Shown here one piece after another: positions 5,961 to 13,125 of a stretch of 17,526 nucleotides of DNA. Source of the DNA: an uncultured Oscillospiraceae bacterium (GTDB lineage Bacteria; Bacillota; Clostridia; Oscillospirales; Oscillospiraceae); NCBI GenBank assembly GCA_934668295.1, contig CAKUND010000022.1:1-17526 (forward strand), written 5' to 3'. Each line of letters starts with the position of its first letter. Positions within the stretch are counted from its first letter, which is position 1. Below the pieces are notes generated by a model that was given only the letters and a program-made list of their open reading frames with translations, had not been told where the DNA came from and did not search any database. A program made the translations under genes and the position numbers.

Positions 5961-7307
5961 ATGGAATTGAAAACCTGTGAATACTGCGGCACGGCATACG
6001 ACGCGCGCCTGCGCCAGTGTCCGTTGTGCGGACGCACGGCGGCAGGCCCCGCGGCCCCGGCAGAGCCGGAGCAGAAGCCAGCCGCATCGGAGCGGCGCAC
6101 GCAGAGCGCCCCTGCCGAGCGTCCTGCGCCGGGCAGGCGTCTGCGGCAGGAGCCCGGCGCGCCGAGAGCGTCCAGAGGCTACGCGGGCAAGCGCCTGCGC
6201 ACCGGCTCCGCACCGCAGCCGTCCGACGCGCAGAGCGCAGCCGGCGGCAATGTCTATGCCATTCCCAAGTGGATGATGACAGTCCTGTGCGTGATCCTCG
6301 GCATTGCGGTGCTGGGCGGTGCGCTGCTGGCGTTCAGCCGCCTCGGCTGGTCACCGCTGTACCGCGAGACGACGCTCGAAGCGCCCACGCAGTCCGCCGA
6401 GCCTGCGCAGCCGGAGCAGACGGAGGTCCAGCTGCCCACAGAGACGGCGCAGCCGGATGAGAACCGCTACATGAACGAGGAGGACCAGAAGCACGAGCAG
6501 ACAGCTGCCCCCGCGCAGGAGGAATCCGGCGTCAGCTGCACCAGCCTGACGCTTTCCGCGCCGACCGTGACCTTTGAGGACGCGGGCCGCTTCTTCAACA
6601 TCACCTTCACGCGCACTCCGGACGACTGCACCGAGTCCGTCACCTTCTCGTCCAGCGACGAAGCGGTCGCGACCGTTTCCGAGCAGGGCAAGATCGTCGC
6701 CGTGAACGCGGGCTCCGCCGTCATTACCGCACAGTGCGGGGAGCAGACGGCCCAGTGCCTCGTGACCTGTGACTTCGCCTATGTCGGAGGCGAAACGACC
6801 GGCGATGAGCCGGCAGAGCTGTCGCTGAACAAGGACGACCTGACGTTTATGAATGCGGGCGAACAGTATACCCTCTCCGTGACCGGCGTGCCGGAGGGCG
6901 CGAGGATCACCTGGCAGAGCAGCGACGAATCGGTCGTCACTGTCTCCGAAAACGGTGTTCTGACTGCCCGAGGCAAGGGCACCGCGACGGTAAACGCCGC
7001 AGTCGACGGCGGCAGCGATCTGACCTGCATCGTCCGCTGCAATTTTGAAGACAGCAGCGGCGAAGGCGCATGCACCATCAGCAACAGCGACGTCACCATG
7101 GGCGTCAAGGGCGAGACGTTCCAGATCTCCCTGCGCGACGCGAACGGGGATAGGATCACCGGCCTTCTGTGGGTCTCGAGCGACGTTTCCATCTGCTCGG
7201 TCGACGGCACCGGCGTCGTCAAGGCCGAGGGCAAGGGCACAGCCTACGTCTCCACGACCTACAACGGCGTCAGCTACGAGTGCATCGTGCGCTGCAACAT
7301 CAAATAA
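5961..7307 (+). CDS. Zinc-ribbon, single-TM protein with three Big_2 Ig-like domains
   Basis: 448 residues. A short zinc ribbon opens the protein (C6-x2-C9 ... C20-x2-C23), followed by a Pro/Ala/Arg-rich linker (26-100), one TM segment (about 105-125), an acidic Glu/Gln-rich stalk (136-188) and three bacterial Ig-like (Big_2) repeats, about 192-272, 284-362 and 372-448. Each repeat has the W/F-x-SSDxxVxxVs...G.v.a...G.a.v pattern and ends in a Cys-containing strand (CLVTCDF, CIVRCNF, CIVRCNI). The TM topology predicts the ribbon inside and the Ig repeats outside. The ATG follows GGAGG by 7 nt. It is divergent from the kinase-like gene and shares its promoter region, so a joint surface role is possible but unproven. 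A strong terminator follows at once. No enzyme motif is visible. Confidence 0.85.
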   Translation: MELKTCEYCGTAYDARLRQCPLCGRTAAGPAAPAEPEQKPAASERRTQSAPAERPAPGRRLRQEPGAPRASRGYAGKRLRTGSAPQPSDAQSAAGGNVYAIPKWMMTVLCVILGIAVLGGALLAFSRLGWSPLYRETTLEAPTQSAEPAQPEQTEVQLPTETAQPDENRYMNEEDQKHEQTAAPAQEESGVSCTSLTLSAPTVTFEDAGRFFNITFTRTPDDCTESVTFSSSDEAVATVSEQGKIVAVNAGSAVITAQCGEQTAQCLVTCDFAYVGGETTGDEPAELSLNKDDLTFMNAGEQYTLSVTGVPEGARITWQSSDESVVTVSENGVLTARGKGTATVNAAVDGGSDLTCIVRCNFEDSSGEGACTISNSDVTMGVKGETFQISLRDANGDRITGLLWVSSDVSICSVDGTGVVKAEGKGTAYVSTTYNGVSYECIVRCNIK

Positions 7308-7312
7308 GAAAT

Positions 7313-7358
7313 GTACAAACGACCGGACGCAGGATCCCTGCGCCCGGTCGTTTTGTAC
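7313..7358 (+). terminator. terminator after the zinc-ribbon gene
   Basis: Long inverted repeat: GTACAAACGACCGG pairs with CCGGTCGTTTTGTAC, with an inner CGCAGG/CCTGCG stem. TTTT follows the inner stem. A-T pairing outside makes it plausibly active in both directions. It starts 5 nt after the stop codon. Confidence 0.85.
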
Positions 7359-7388
7359 GCCAACGGCCGGCAGCGCTCGAACATGATT

Positions 7389-7467
7389 GGCAGGGGCGGA
7401 GCTCTGCTCTGTCTGCCCGCAGAAAAAGCACTGCTTCCATCGGATGGGGAAAAGCTCCGCCCCTGCC
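7389..7467. repeat. 79-bp inverted-repeat element, copy A of a dispersed intergenic repeat
   Basis: Perfect 15-bp outer arms (GGCAGGGGCGGAGCT at 7389-7403, its complement at 7453-7467) enclose 49 nt with two small inner hairpins. Part of it (7389-7424) resembles the reverse complement of 11215-11246. It has no coding capacity. It looks like a REP/MITE-like element and lies just upstream of the recQ promoter. Confidence 0.55.
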
Positions 7468-7489
7468 GACTGCGTCTGCGCTTCCGCTC

Positions 7490-7518
7490 TTGTCAATGCC
7501 GGCTGGGGCTGATATAAT
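7490..7518 (+). promoter_or_regulatory. sigma-A-type promoter of the recQ operon
   Basis: TTGTCA (7490-7495), a 17-nt spacer and a perfect TATAAT (7513-7518). The start would be near 7525, about 22 nt before the recQ ATG, whose GAAGGAGGG ribosome binding site lies between. Confidence 0.85.
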
Positions 7519-7546
7519 GTAGAAAAGAGACGAAGGAGGGCGAAAA

Positions 7547-9388
7547 ATGGATAAGCTTGCGGTGCTGCGGCAGTATTTTGGGTTTTCCGAATTCCGTGCG
7601 GGCCAGCAGACGCTGATCGACGCCGTCCTTTCCGGGCGCGACGCGCTCGGCGTGATGCCGACGGGCGGCGGAAAAAGCCTCTGCTATGAGCTGCCTGCCC
7701 TGCTGCTGCCGGGTATGACGCTTGTCGTCTCACCGCTGATCTCTCTTATGAAGGATCAGGTCATGGCGCTGCGCAGCGCGGGGATCCCTGCCGGGTGCAT
7801 CAACAGCGCCATGAGCATGGACGAGCTGCGCGAGGCGTATACAGACGCGCGCTATGGCGCGTACAAGCTTCTTTACGTTGCGCCCGAGCGGCTGCTGACC
7901 GACGGCTTCTGCACGCTTGCGCAGGAGCTCGAGATCCCGCTTGTCGCCGTCGACGAGGCGCACTGTATTTCCCAGTGGGGACAGGATTTCCGCCCCAGCT
8001 ATTTAAAAATCGTGGAATTTCTGCAGCAGCTCCCGCGCCGTCCGGCCGTCGCGGCCTTTACCGCAACGGCTACCGCGCAGGTGCGGAGCGATATCAGCCG
8101 CATTTTGCAGCTGCGTGAGCCGGAAACGGTCGTGACCGGCTTCGACCGGCCCAACCTCCGCTTCGAGGTGCTGCGCCCGCGGGACAAGCGCACCGCGCTT
8201 CTGCAGCTGCTCTCCGAGCGCCGCGACAAGAGCGGCATCGTCTACTGCGCTACGCGCAAGACGGTCGAGCAGGTCTGCGGCTTTTTGCAGGAGGCCGGCT
8301 TCGCCGCCACGCGCTATCACGCGGGACTGGACGCCGATGAGCGCCGGGAAAATCAGGAGGCGTTCATCTGCGACCGCAGCCCGGTCATGGCTGCGACCAA
8401 CGCCTTCGGCATGGGCATCGATAAATCGAATGTCTCCTACGTCATTCATTACAATATGCCCAAGAGCCTGGAGGCGTATTATCAGGAGGCCGGCCGCGCC
8501 GGGCGCGACGGCGCGCCTGCCGACTGCATCCTGTTGTATTCCTCCGGCGATGTCACAACAGCGAAATTTCTGATCTCCAATTCCTCTGAAAACGAGGAGC
8601 TGACCGACGAGGAGCGGCAGATCGTCCAGGCGCAGGAGCTGGCCCGGCTGGAGGTCATGACGGGCTACTGCAAGACGCAAAGCTGCCTGCGCGGCTATAT
8701 TCTGGACTATTTCGGCCAGCCGCACGAAGAAACCTGCGGCAATTGCGGCAACTGCCAGGCGGAATACGAGACGCAGGACTTTACGCGCGAGGCGCAGATG
8801 ATCCTGTCCTGCGTCGTGCGGGCGCGGAACCGGCTCGGCTACTGCGTGGGCGCGTCGATGCTGAGCCAGACGCTGCACGGGGGACGGTCGGCGCGCGTGC
8901 GGGAGCTGGGGCTTGATGATCTTCCGACCTACGGGCTGATGCACGCGCTGCCGTGCGCGCAGATCCGCGAACGGATCGAACTGCTGGAGCGGGAGGGCTA
9001 TCTGGAAACGGACCCTGTTCACGGCGGGATCAATACGACGGCGCGGGCAGCGAACGTGCTCTTTTCCGGTGAGCAGGTGCTTGCGCGCGTCCGCTGCTCC
9101 TCCATCAGCGAGCCGGAGCCGAAGAAAAAATCGGCCGCGGCCCGGGCGGACGAGCCGCTTCTGACCGCGCTGAAGGCGCTGCGCCTCCGCGTTGCGCAGG
9201 AGCAGCGTGTCCCGGCCTATATCGTCTTTTCCAACGCCACGCTTCTGGATATGGCTGCAAAGCGGCCCGCCTCCATGCAGGAGCTGCTGGAGGTGTCCGG
9301 CGTCGGTCAGGTCAAGGCGGAGCGCTATGGCGCAGCCTTTTTGAATGAGATCAGACAATACGAGCAGACACACGAGGAGGAACTATAA
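7547..9388 (+). CDS. recQ: ATP-dependent DNA helicase RecQ
   Basis: A 613-residue 3'-to-5' superfamily 2 helicase that acts in recombination and repair of stalled forks. Domains in order: N-terminal helicase core with FRAGQ (16-20), Walker A PTGGGKS (38-44), Walker B DEAH (136-139), TATAT (172-176); second core with motif VI QEAGRAGRDG (313-322); zinc-binding RecQ-Ct region with C380, C397, C400 and C403; winged helix (about 415-515); and a C-terminal HRDC domain (about 535-600) ending in the ELLEVSGVGQVKAERYG helix-hairpin stretch. The length is normal for a full-length bacterial RecQ, and all catalytic motifs are intact. It has a strong promoter, and the next gene starts 1 nt after its stop. 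Confidence 0.97.
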   Translation: MDKLAVLRQYFGFSEFRAGQQTLIDAVLSGRDALGVMPTGGGKSLCYELPALLLPGMTLVVSPLISLMKDQVMALRSAGIPAGCINSAMSMDELREAYTDARYGAYKLLYVAPERLLTDGFCTLAQELEIPLVAVDEAHCISQWGQDFRPSYLKIVEFLQQLPRRPAVAAFTATATAQVRSDISRILQLREPETVVTGFDRPNLRFEVLRPRDKRTALLQLLSERRDKSGIVYCATRKTVEQVCGFLQEAGFAATRYHAGLDADERRENQEAFICDRSPVMAATNAFGMGIDKSNVSYVIHYNMPKSLEAYYQEAGRAGRDGAPADCILLYSSGDVTTAKFLISNSSENEELTDEERQIVQAQELARLEVMTGYCKTQSCLRGYILDYFGQPHEETCGNCGNCQAEYETQDFTREAQMILSCVVRARNRLGYCVGASMLSQTLHGGRSARVRELGLDDLPTYGLMHALPCAQIRERIELLEREGYLETDPVHGGINTTARAANVLFSGEQVLARVRCSSISEPEPKKKSAAARADEPLLTALKALRLRVAQEQRVPAYIVFSNATLLDMAAKRPASMQELLEVSGVGQVKAERYGAAFLNEIRQYEQTHEEEL

Positions 9389-9389
9389 T

Positions 9390-9872
9390 ATGTATATCCG
9401 CCGTTTTGCCCCCGCCGATGCGGACGCGGTCGTCCGCGTGTCGGAGCTTGCCACCCGCATCACCTCCGGCGCTGTCTATGACGCGGCCTTCGTCGAGGAA
9501 ATGGTCGCCCAGCAGGATCGCGCGTACTTCCTGACACGCGGCGAACAGATGCACTTCTACGTCGCCTGCGAGGATGACGGGACCGTGATCGGCTGCGCCG
9601 CCTTCGGCCCGTACCACAAAAATCCGGCTGAGGGCTGCTTTTACTCCGTCTTTGTGCTGCCGGAGAAGCAGAAGCGCGGCGTGGGGCGCGCGCTTATTGA
9701 GACGATCGAGCGCGACCCGATGTTTTTGCGTGCGCCGCGCGTCGTGATCCCCGCTTCCATCAACGCCCTGCATTTTTATCAGGGACTCGGCTACACCTTC
9801 GCCCCCGGCGGCGACCGGCTGGACGAGGAGCAGCTTTACTGTCTGGAAAAGTTCCCGCAGCATCCCGCGTGA
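9390..9872 (+). CDS. GNAT family N-acetyltransferase
   Basis: A 160-residue acetyltransferase with the acetyl-CoA motif VFVLPEKQKRGVGRALIETI (87-106, Q/R-x-x-G-x-G) and a late ASINALHFYQGLGY strand-helix (122-135). It opens with the usual YIRRFAPADADAV. The start is the ATG 1 nt after the recQ stop, and its AGGAGG ribosome binding site lies inside the end of recQ, which indicates co-expression with recQ. It precedes a membrane-anchored DnaQ-like gene by 19 nt. The substrate is unknown; a link to DNA repair rests only on the neighbourhood. Confidence 0.85.
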   Translation: MYIRRFAPADADAVVRVSELATRITSGAVYDAAFVEEMVAQQDRAYFLTRGEQMHFYVACEDDGTVIGCAAFGPYHKNPAEGCFYSVFVLPEKQKRGVGRALIETIERDPMFLRAPRVVIPASINALHFYQGLGYTFAPGGDRLDEEQLYCLEKFPQHPA

Positions 9873-9891
9873 TCGGAAAGGAGGAAGCGCC

Positions 9892-11145
9892 GTGCGTTCC
9901 GTCAAGGGCATCATCATTGGGTTTCTGCTGATCCTGCTGGGCTTTGCGGCTGCGCAGTACAGCCTGATCGCGGCCGGCATTCTGGCTGCGGGCGGGCTTG
10001 CTGTCGTGATCGTGAGCGCGCTGCCGAAGCGAACGGAAAAGAGGCCGCCGCAGGCGGCCCCTGCGGCGCCGGAACCAGCTCCCGCAGAGCTTTCCGCGCC
10101 GGAGCTGCTGCCGGATATTCTGACTGACCCGCCTGTGCAGCCGGAGCCGCCCGCCCCGCCGAAGCCCGAGGCGGAGGCGCTTTACAAAACGCTTGCGGAG
10201 GCATATACGCGCATCGACGCGCTTTCCTGCCGCGGCCCGGCATGGATGTTGGAGCGCGATATCCGCCTGTGCAAAGCCTTCTGCGCCCGCTGGGACGGCG
10301 CAAAGGCCGACGCGCAGACCGCGGCGCTGCTGCGCGAAAGGGCGCGCTTCGTTGACTATTCCGATGAATTTCTTCTGCCGGGCTTCGGGAAGCACGGCAG
10401 GATCCCCGGCCGCCGTACCTCCGGCGATCTGCTGGAGGATCTGAGCGCCGCCGTTTTGAAGCAGACTGCGCGTCAGCAGACGGCGCTTGAGACCGCGCTG
10501 CGGGCGCAGAAGTGGTTCGAAAGCATCAAAAAGCAGCTGCGCCATATCCGGCCCGAGCCCGCAGACGCGTCTGCCCCGGCCTCGAAGCCGGAATACACGC
10601 CGCCCGACGCCGAGCCGCTCACGCGCGGGACTGCGCCGGAAGCGCTGGAGACATTTTTTGTCCTTGCCCTCAAAACGACGGGGAAAAGCCCCTCGCGTGA
10701 TGAGATCGTGCAGCTCTCACTCCTGAAATTCCGCCGCTTTGCGCCGGAATCTGTGCTGACCGCATATGTGCGCCCTGAAAAGGGACTGACAAAATATGCC
10801 CGCGAGACCGGCGTGACAGAACGCATGACGCAGGACGCGCCGACGCTCGCGCAGCTTCTGCCCGCCGTCGGCGCATATCTCGGCGAAGACGCGCCGCTGG
10901 TTCTGTTCCGCGCGGATGATCTGGCATTTCTCGGCGCGGCAGGCAGCGAGGCCGCCTGCGCGAAGCGCCCTGTCTACGACGTGCGGACGCTGACGGGCCA
11001 TAAGACCGCGCCGCTCGCCGAAGCCTTCGGCGCGGCATTTGAGTTCGTTCCCAGCCTTGCAGACGCCGAGGATGAAGCCCTCGCCTGCGGCCTGATCTTC
11101 TGCACCCTCGCCGACCGCGTGCTGCACCTGACGGCAAAGCGATGA
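9892..11145 (+). CDS. Membrane-anchored protein with degenerate DnaQ-like exonuclease domain
   Basis: 417 residues. An N-terminal hydrophobic stretch (about 5-43, two short TM helices or a hairpin) is followed by a Pro/Glu/Ala-rich linker (50-93), a helical middle region (about 94-220) rich in Arg and Leu, a second Pro-rich linker, and a C-terminal DEDDh-like fold (about 252-412). The exonuclease fold is recognisable from LKTTG-x-SPSRDEIVQLSLLKF (260-280) and TGVTERMTQDAPTLAQLLP (306-324). The catalytic D-x-E of motif Exo I is A259-L-K261. The Exo III histidine is missing, although aspartates near 343 and 391 remain. It is thus predicted to be inactive as a nuclease. The GTG start has GGAGG 7 nt upstream. 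It is probably third in the recQ operon. Confidence 0.75.
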   Translation: MRSVKGIIIGFLLILLGFAAAQYSLIAAGILAAGGLAVVIVSALPKRTEKRPPQAAPAAPEPAPAELSAPELLPDILTDPPVQPEPPAPPKPEAEALYKTLAEAYTRIDALSCRGPAWMLERDIRLCKAFCARWDGAKADAQTAALLRERARFVDYSDEFLLPGFGKHGRIPGRRTSGDLLEDLSAAVLKQTARQQTALETALRAQKWFESIKKQLRHIRPEPADASAPASKPEYTPPDAEPLTRGTAPEALETFFVLALKTTGKSPSRDEIVQLSLLKFRRFAPESVLTAYVRPEKGLTKYARETGVTERMTQDAPTLAQLLPAVGAYLGEDAPLVLFRADDLAFLGAAGSEAACAKRPVYDVRTLTGHKTAPLAEAFGAAFEFVPSLADAEDEALACGLIFCTLADRVLHLTAKR

Positions 11146-11214
11146 TTCGCGCCTGCCTACACCCAACATGCGGGCGCATCCGGATTTGCCGCAGATTTCT
11201 GAAAAAACACTGCA

Positions 11215-11246
11215 TTCTGCGGGCGGACAGAGTCGTCCGCCCCTAC
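11215..11246. repeat. copy B of the dispersed intergenic repeat
   Basis: Read on the minus strand, this stretch (GGTAGGGGCGGAC ... CTCTGTCCGCCCGCAGAA) matches copy A at 7389-7424 closely, apart from a short gap in the middle. It contains a perfect 8-bp hairpin (11221-11228 with 11235-11242, 6-nt loop). The 150 nt between the DnaQ-like gene and the following terminator hold nothing else recognisable. Confidence 0.5.
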
Positions 11247-11295
11247 CGAGATTGTGCGTATATCGCACTGTAGCACGAAATAGAGTGACCACATC

Positions 11296-11332
11296 CCCCT
11301 ATCATGCGTGTGTATGATAGGGGAGTCTTTTT
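11296..11332 (+). terminator. terminator upstream of the padR promoter
   Basis: A perfect 10-bp stem (CCCCTATCAT with ATGATAGGGG), an 8-nt loop and a T tract (11328-11332). It would end the recQ-GNAT-DnaQ-like transcript and isolate the PadR unit. Confidence 0.8.
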
Positions 11333-11344
11333 GCACCGTTTTGC

Positions 11345-11373
11345 TTGACAGCCTGCATGAAATATGCTACCCT
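11345..11373 (+). promoter_or_regulatory. promoter of the padR operon
   Basis: A perfect -35 TTGACA (11345-11350), a 17-nt spacer ending in TGC, then TACCCT (11368-11373). The extended TGn would offset the weak -10. The start is near 11380, inside the tandem repeat. Confidence 0.6.
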
Positions 11374-11374
11374 A

Positions 11375-11406
11375 TACCTAGCAATACAAAATACTTAGAA
11401 ATGCAA
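11375..11406 (+). promoter_or_regulatory. tandem 15-bp repeat, candidate PadR operator
   Basis: TACCTAGCAATACAA (11375-11389) and TACTTAGAAATGCAA (11392-11406) are direct repeats with three differences and a 17-bp period. They cover the predicted start site, directly before the padR ribosome binding site. PadR regulators commonly repress themselves, so this is a good operator candidate. Confidence 0.5.
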
Positions 11407-11417
11407 GGAGCACATGA

Positions 11418-11768
11418 ATGGACGATCGCTTTTCGCAGCAGCTCAAGAAGGGCGTCTTGGAGCTGCTGGTTTTGCAGACGATCTGCCGGGGGCCGACGTA
11501 CGGCTATGAGCTGATCACGCAGCTCAGCAGCCGCTCCGGCGGGCTGTTTACGCTCAGAGAGGGGACGCTGTACCCCATTTTGTACCGGCTGGAGGACGAC
11601 GGGCTGATCAAGGCCGTCTGGCAGCAGGAGGCGGGGCGCGCAGCCCCGCGGAAGATCTATTCCGCGACGGAAAAGGGCAGAGAAGAAAATGAACGCCGTC
11701 TTGGCCTCTGGGCTGGATTCCGAACGGCGGTAGACCGCTTTTGCGGGGAGGATGCAGGGCATGAATGA
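11418..11768 (+). CDS. PadR family transcriptional regulator
   Basis: A 116-residue winged-helix regulator of the small PadR type. Visible are the helix KKGVLELLVLQTICRG (10-25), the family hallmark PTYGYELITQL (26-36), the wing entry FTLREGTLYPILYRLEDDGLI (43-63) with the conserved GTLYP-x-L-x-R-LE, and the beta wing RKIYSATEKG. A C-terminal helix would be the dimerisation arm. The ATG has AAGGAG 7 nt upstream. Its stop overlaps the start of the HAAS-type membrane gene, so the two are translationally coupled. The tandem repeat over the promoter suggests autorepression. The ligand is unknown. Confidence 0.9.
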   Translation: MDDRFSQQLKKGVLELLVLQTICRGPTYGYELITQLSSRSGGLFTLREGTLYPILYRLEDDGLIKAVWQQEAGRAAPRKIYSATEKGREENERRLGLWAGFRTAVDRFCGEDAGHE

Positions 11769-12228
11769 AAAACAGCTTGCGCGCTATCTGCGCGCTGTCC
11801 GGCGGCGGCTTCCGCTGCCGGGGAAAATGAAGGACCGCGTGATGGATGATCTGCGCAGCTCGATCAGCGAGCGGCGCGAGGCCGGGCAGACAGATGAGGA
11901 GATCTTCGCTGCGCTCGGCTCCGCAAAGCAGACTGCATCGGAGCTTGCCGCGCAGCTGCCGGGCTACGCGATCCGCAAAAGCCCGTGGCGCTTTGTCTGC
12001 CTTGGCGCGGCGGTGCTTGCGCTGCTGGTCGGGCTTTTGAAAACCGTCACGAATCTGCGCGGCTTTGCATCTGTCGGGGTCATCGGCGGAGCGGACGGGC
12101 CGACGGAAATCTTCATCGCCGGGCCGCAGATCTTCGACTGGATGGACGTGATCGCCGCGGGGGTCGTGCTGGTGCTCGGGCTTGCCGGGTATCTGCTCCT
12201 GCGCCGCCTGCCGCCGAAGAAGGACTGA
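11761..12228 (+). CDS. HAAS/DUF1700-type membrane protein paired with PadR, carrying an IGGADGPT motif
   Basis: 155 residues. The N-terminal helical domain (about 1-68) has the DUF1700/HAAS pattern: LARYLRAVRRRLPLP, then VMDDLRSSISERREAGQTDEEIFAALGSA. This domain is typical of proteins encoded with PadR regulators. Two TM helices follow (about 76-95 and 128-148). Between them lies GVIGGADGPTEIF (106-118), which closely resembles the conserved loop of sodium-pumping decarboxylase beta subunits (OadB/GcdB), although the rest of that large protein is absent. The ATG at 11761 is preferred because GGGGAGG lies 9 nt upstream; an ATG at 11752 abuts the ribosome binding site. The gene overlaps padR by 8 nt. 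Its role is probably in membrane signalling to or with PadR. Confidence 0.75.
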   Translation: MNEKQLARYLRAVRRRLPLPGKMKDRVMDDLRSSISERREAGQTDEEIFAALGSAKQTASELAAQLPGYAIRKSPWRFVCLGAAVLALLVGLLKTVTNLRGFASVGVIGGADGPTEIFIAGPQIFDWMDVIAAGVVLVLGLAGYLLLRRLPPKKD

Positions 12229-12249
12229 AATTCAACAGGAGGAGTGACC

Positions 12250-12593
12250 ATGATCCATCTGGAACCGGTAACGCCGGAAAACTGGCGGTGCGGGCTGCGT
12301 GTCCGCGAGGATCAGCGTGTCTTCGCAGCGGACAGCGCCGGACTTCTTGACAGAGCCTGCGTGCGTATGCTCTTTCGCAGCAGTTCATTGATGCGCGCTA
12401 TCAGGGCCGGGGCTATGGCACTGAGGCTGTCAGACTGCTCCTGCAAAGGCTGAAGGCAGACGGGAAATTCGGGAGGGTCGTGCTCTGCTATGTCGATGGT
12501 GACGAGCCCGCGAAGCGGCTCTATGAGAAGCTTGGCTTCCGCCACACCGGGGAGGTCGAGGAGGACGAGATCGTCATGGAGCGGATGCTTTGA
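12250..12593 (+). pseudogene. GNAT acetyltransferase pseudogene with internal deletion and frameshift
   Basis: The first frame gives a clear GNAT N-terminus (IHLEPVTPENWRCGLRVREDQ and ADSAGLLDRAC) and then turns to nonsense. In a second frame from 12363, the C-terminal half reads FIDARYQGRGYGTEAV, then VVLCYVDGDEPAKRLYEKLGF, ending at 12593. The middle of the fold, about 40-45 residues between LLDRA and the motif A strand, is missing, and the two halves are out of frame. It resembles the BltD-like spermine/spermidine acetyltransferase group. The ribosome binding site (AGGAGGAG) is intact, and the gene follows the PadR/HAAS pair by 21 nt. Confidence 0.8.
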
Positions 12594-12645
12594 TGTGGAT
12601 TTATCACAAAGGTCTGTAGAGGCCGCTGCCCTTTGCCTCCGGCGG

Positions 12646-12679
12646 CCCTATCTTTTCCGCCTTGCCGGAAAAGATAGGG
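12646..12679. repeat. perfect 14-bp inverted repeat
   Basis: CCCTATCTTTTCCG pairs exactly with CGGAAAAGATAGGG across a 6-nt loop. It lies 52 nt after the GNAT pseudogene. No T tract follows, so a terminator is unlikely unless the paired T-rich arm serves as one. Confidence 0.7.
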
Positions 12680-12946
12680 GAGAAAAGGGGCGCTTGGTTA
12701 CGTTTGGTGCGTACTGCGGGTACAATTCAGGTAAGCCCCAAACCTTTAGTCGTTACGAACACACCAAGTCACCTCACGAGCGCTATGGTACGCGCCGCCT
12801 GTCACGGTACACCGAATTTGATAGCAGCTGCGTTTGAATGATTGCGGTAAATCCGCTTTGCGATCGAAATTTGCAGGGTAGTGCGGATTCGCATTGGTCT
12901 GCTGTCTGCCAAATATCAACGCTGTTCTTGTTATCGCGGGAAAGAT

Positions 12947-12973
12947 CCAAGAAAACCGAAGCGGTTTTCTTGG
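12947..12973. repeat. perfect 12-bp inverted repeat
   Basis: CCAAGAAAACCG pairs exactly with CGGTTTTCTTGG across a 3-nt loop (AAG). Confidence 0.7.
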
Positions 12974-12985
12974 GCGCTTTCAAGG

Positions 12986-13022
12986 GAGCCCAGGGGGGAA
13001 ATCGAAATCCCCCCCCGGGCTC
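12986..13022. repeat. inverted repeat with G6/C8 tracts
   Basis: GAGCCC pairs with GGGCTC, and inside it GGGGGG pairs with part of a run of eight C, around a 10-nt loop. A T-rich stretch (13024-13033) follows on the plus strand, so it could act as a terminator. The homopolymer tracts are prone to length errors. Confidence 0.6.
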
Positions 13023-13034
13023 GTTTCCTTTTTG

Positions 13035-13070
13035 TCACTTTTTCTTTTGGAGAAGCAAAAGAAAAAGTGA
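13035..13070. repeat. perfect 15-bp inverted repeat
   Basis: TCACTTTTTCTTTTG pairs exactly with CAAAAGAAAAAGTGA across a 6-nt loop. The arms are pyrimidine- and purine-rich, unlike the surrounding GC-rich sequence. Confidence 0.7.
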
Positions 13071-13125
13071 TTCCGTACCGGCAAATTTCTATGAATGTTC
13101 TTGCATTGACAGGTGCTTCGCGCCA

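Larger units (their letters stand above)
12594..13125. other. gene-free region with a cluster of hairpins
   Basis: No reading frame here has a ribosome binding site or a recognisable protein. The first and last thirds carry near-perfect inverted repeats (listed separately). The part from about 12690 to 12940 is less GC-rich than the genes and only weakly structured (for example CTTGGT...ACCAAG around CGTTTGG...CCAAAC, 12694-12767). It looks like an accumulation of intergenic repeats; a structured RNA is possible but not supported. Confidence 0.5.

Noticed and set aside
6351..7733. 460-residue minus-strand open frame across the zinc-ribbon gene and the recQ promoter
   Set aside because: It crosses a strong terminator and a promoter, is low complexity, and is a shadow frame.
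8003..9373. 456-residue minus-strand open frame opposite recQ
   Set aside because: Antisense shadow of recQ; the composition is Arg/Leu/Ala-rich and there is no translation start signal.
11308..11514. Plus-strand frame overlapping the padR start
   Set aside because: It begins inside a terminator loop, runs through the padR promoter and lacks a ribosome binding site.
12690..12940. Structured RNA or tRNA in the low-GC part of the gene-free region
   Set aside because: No tRNA cloverleaf or known riboswitch pattern was found. Only weak long-range pairing is visible, so no RNA gene is claimed.
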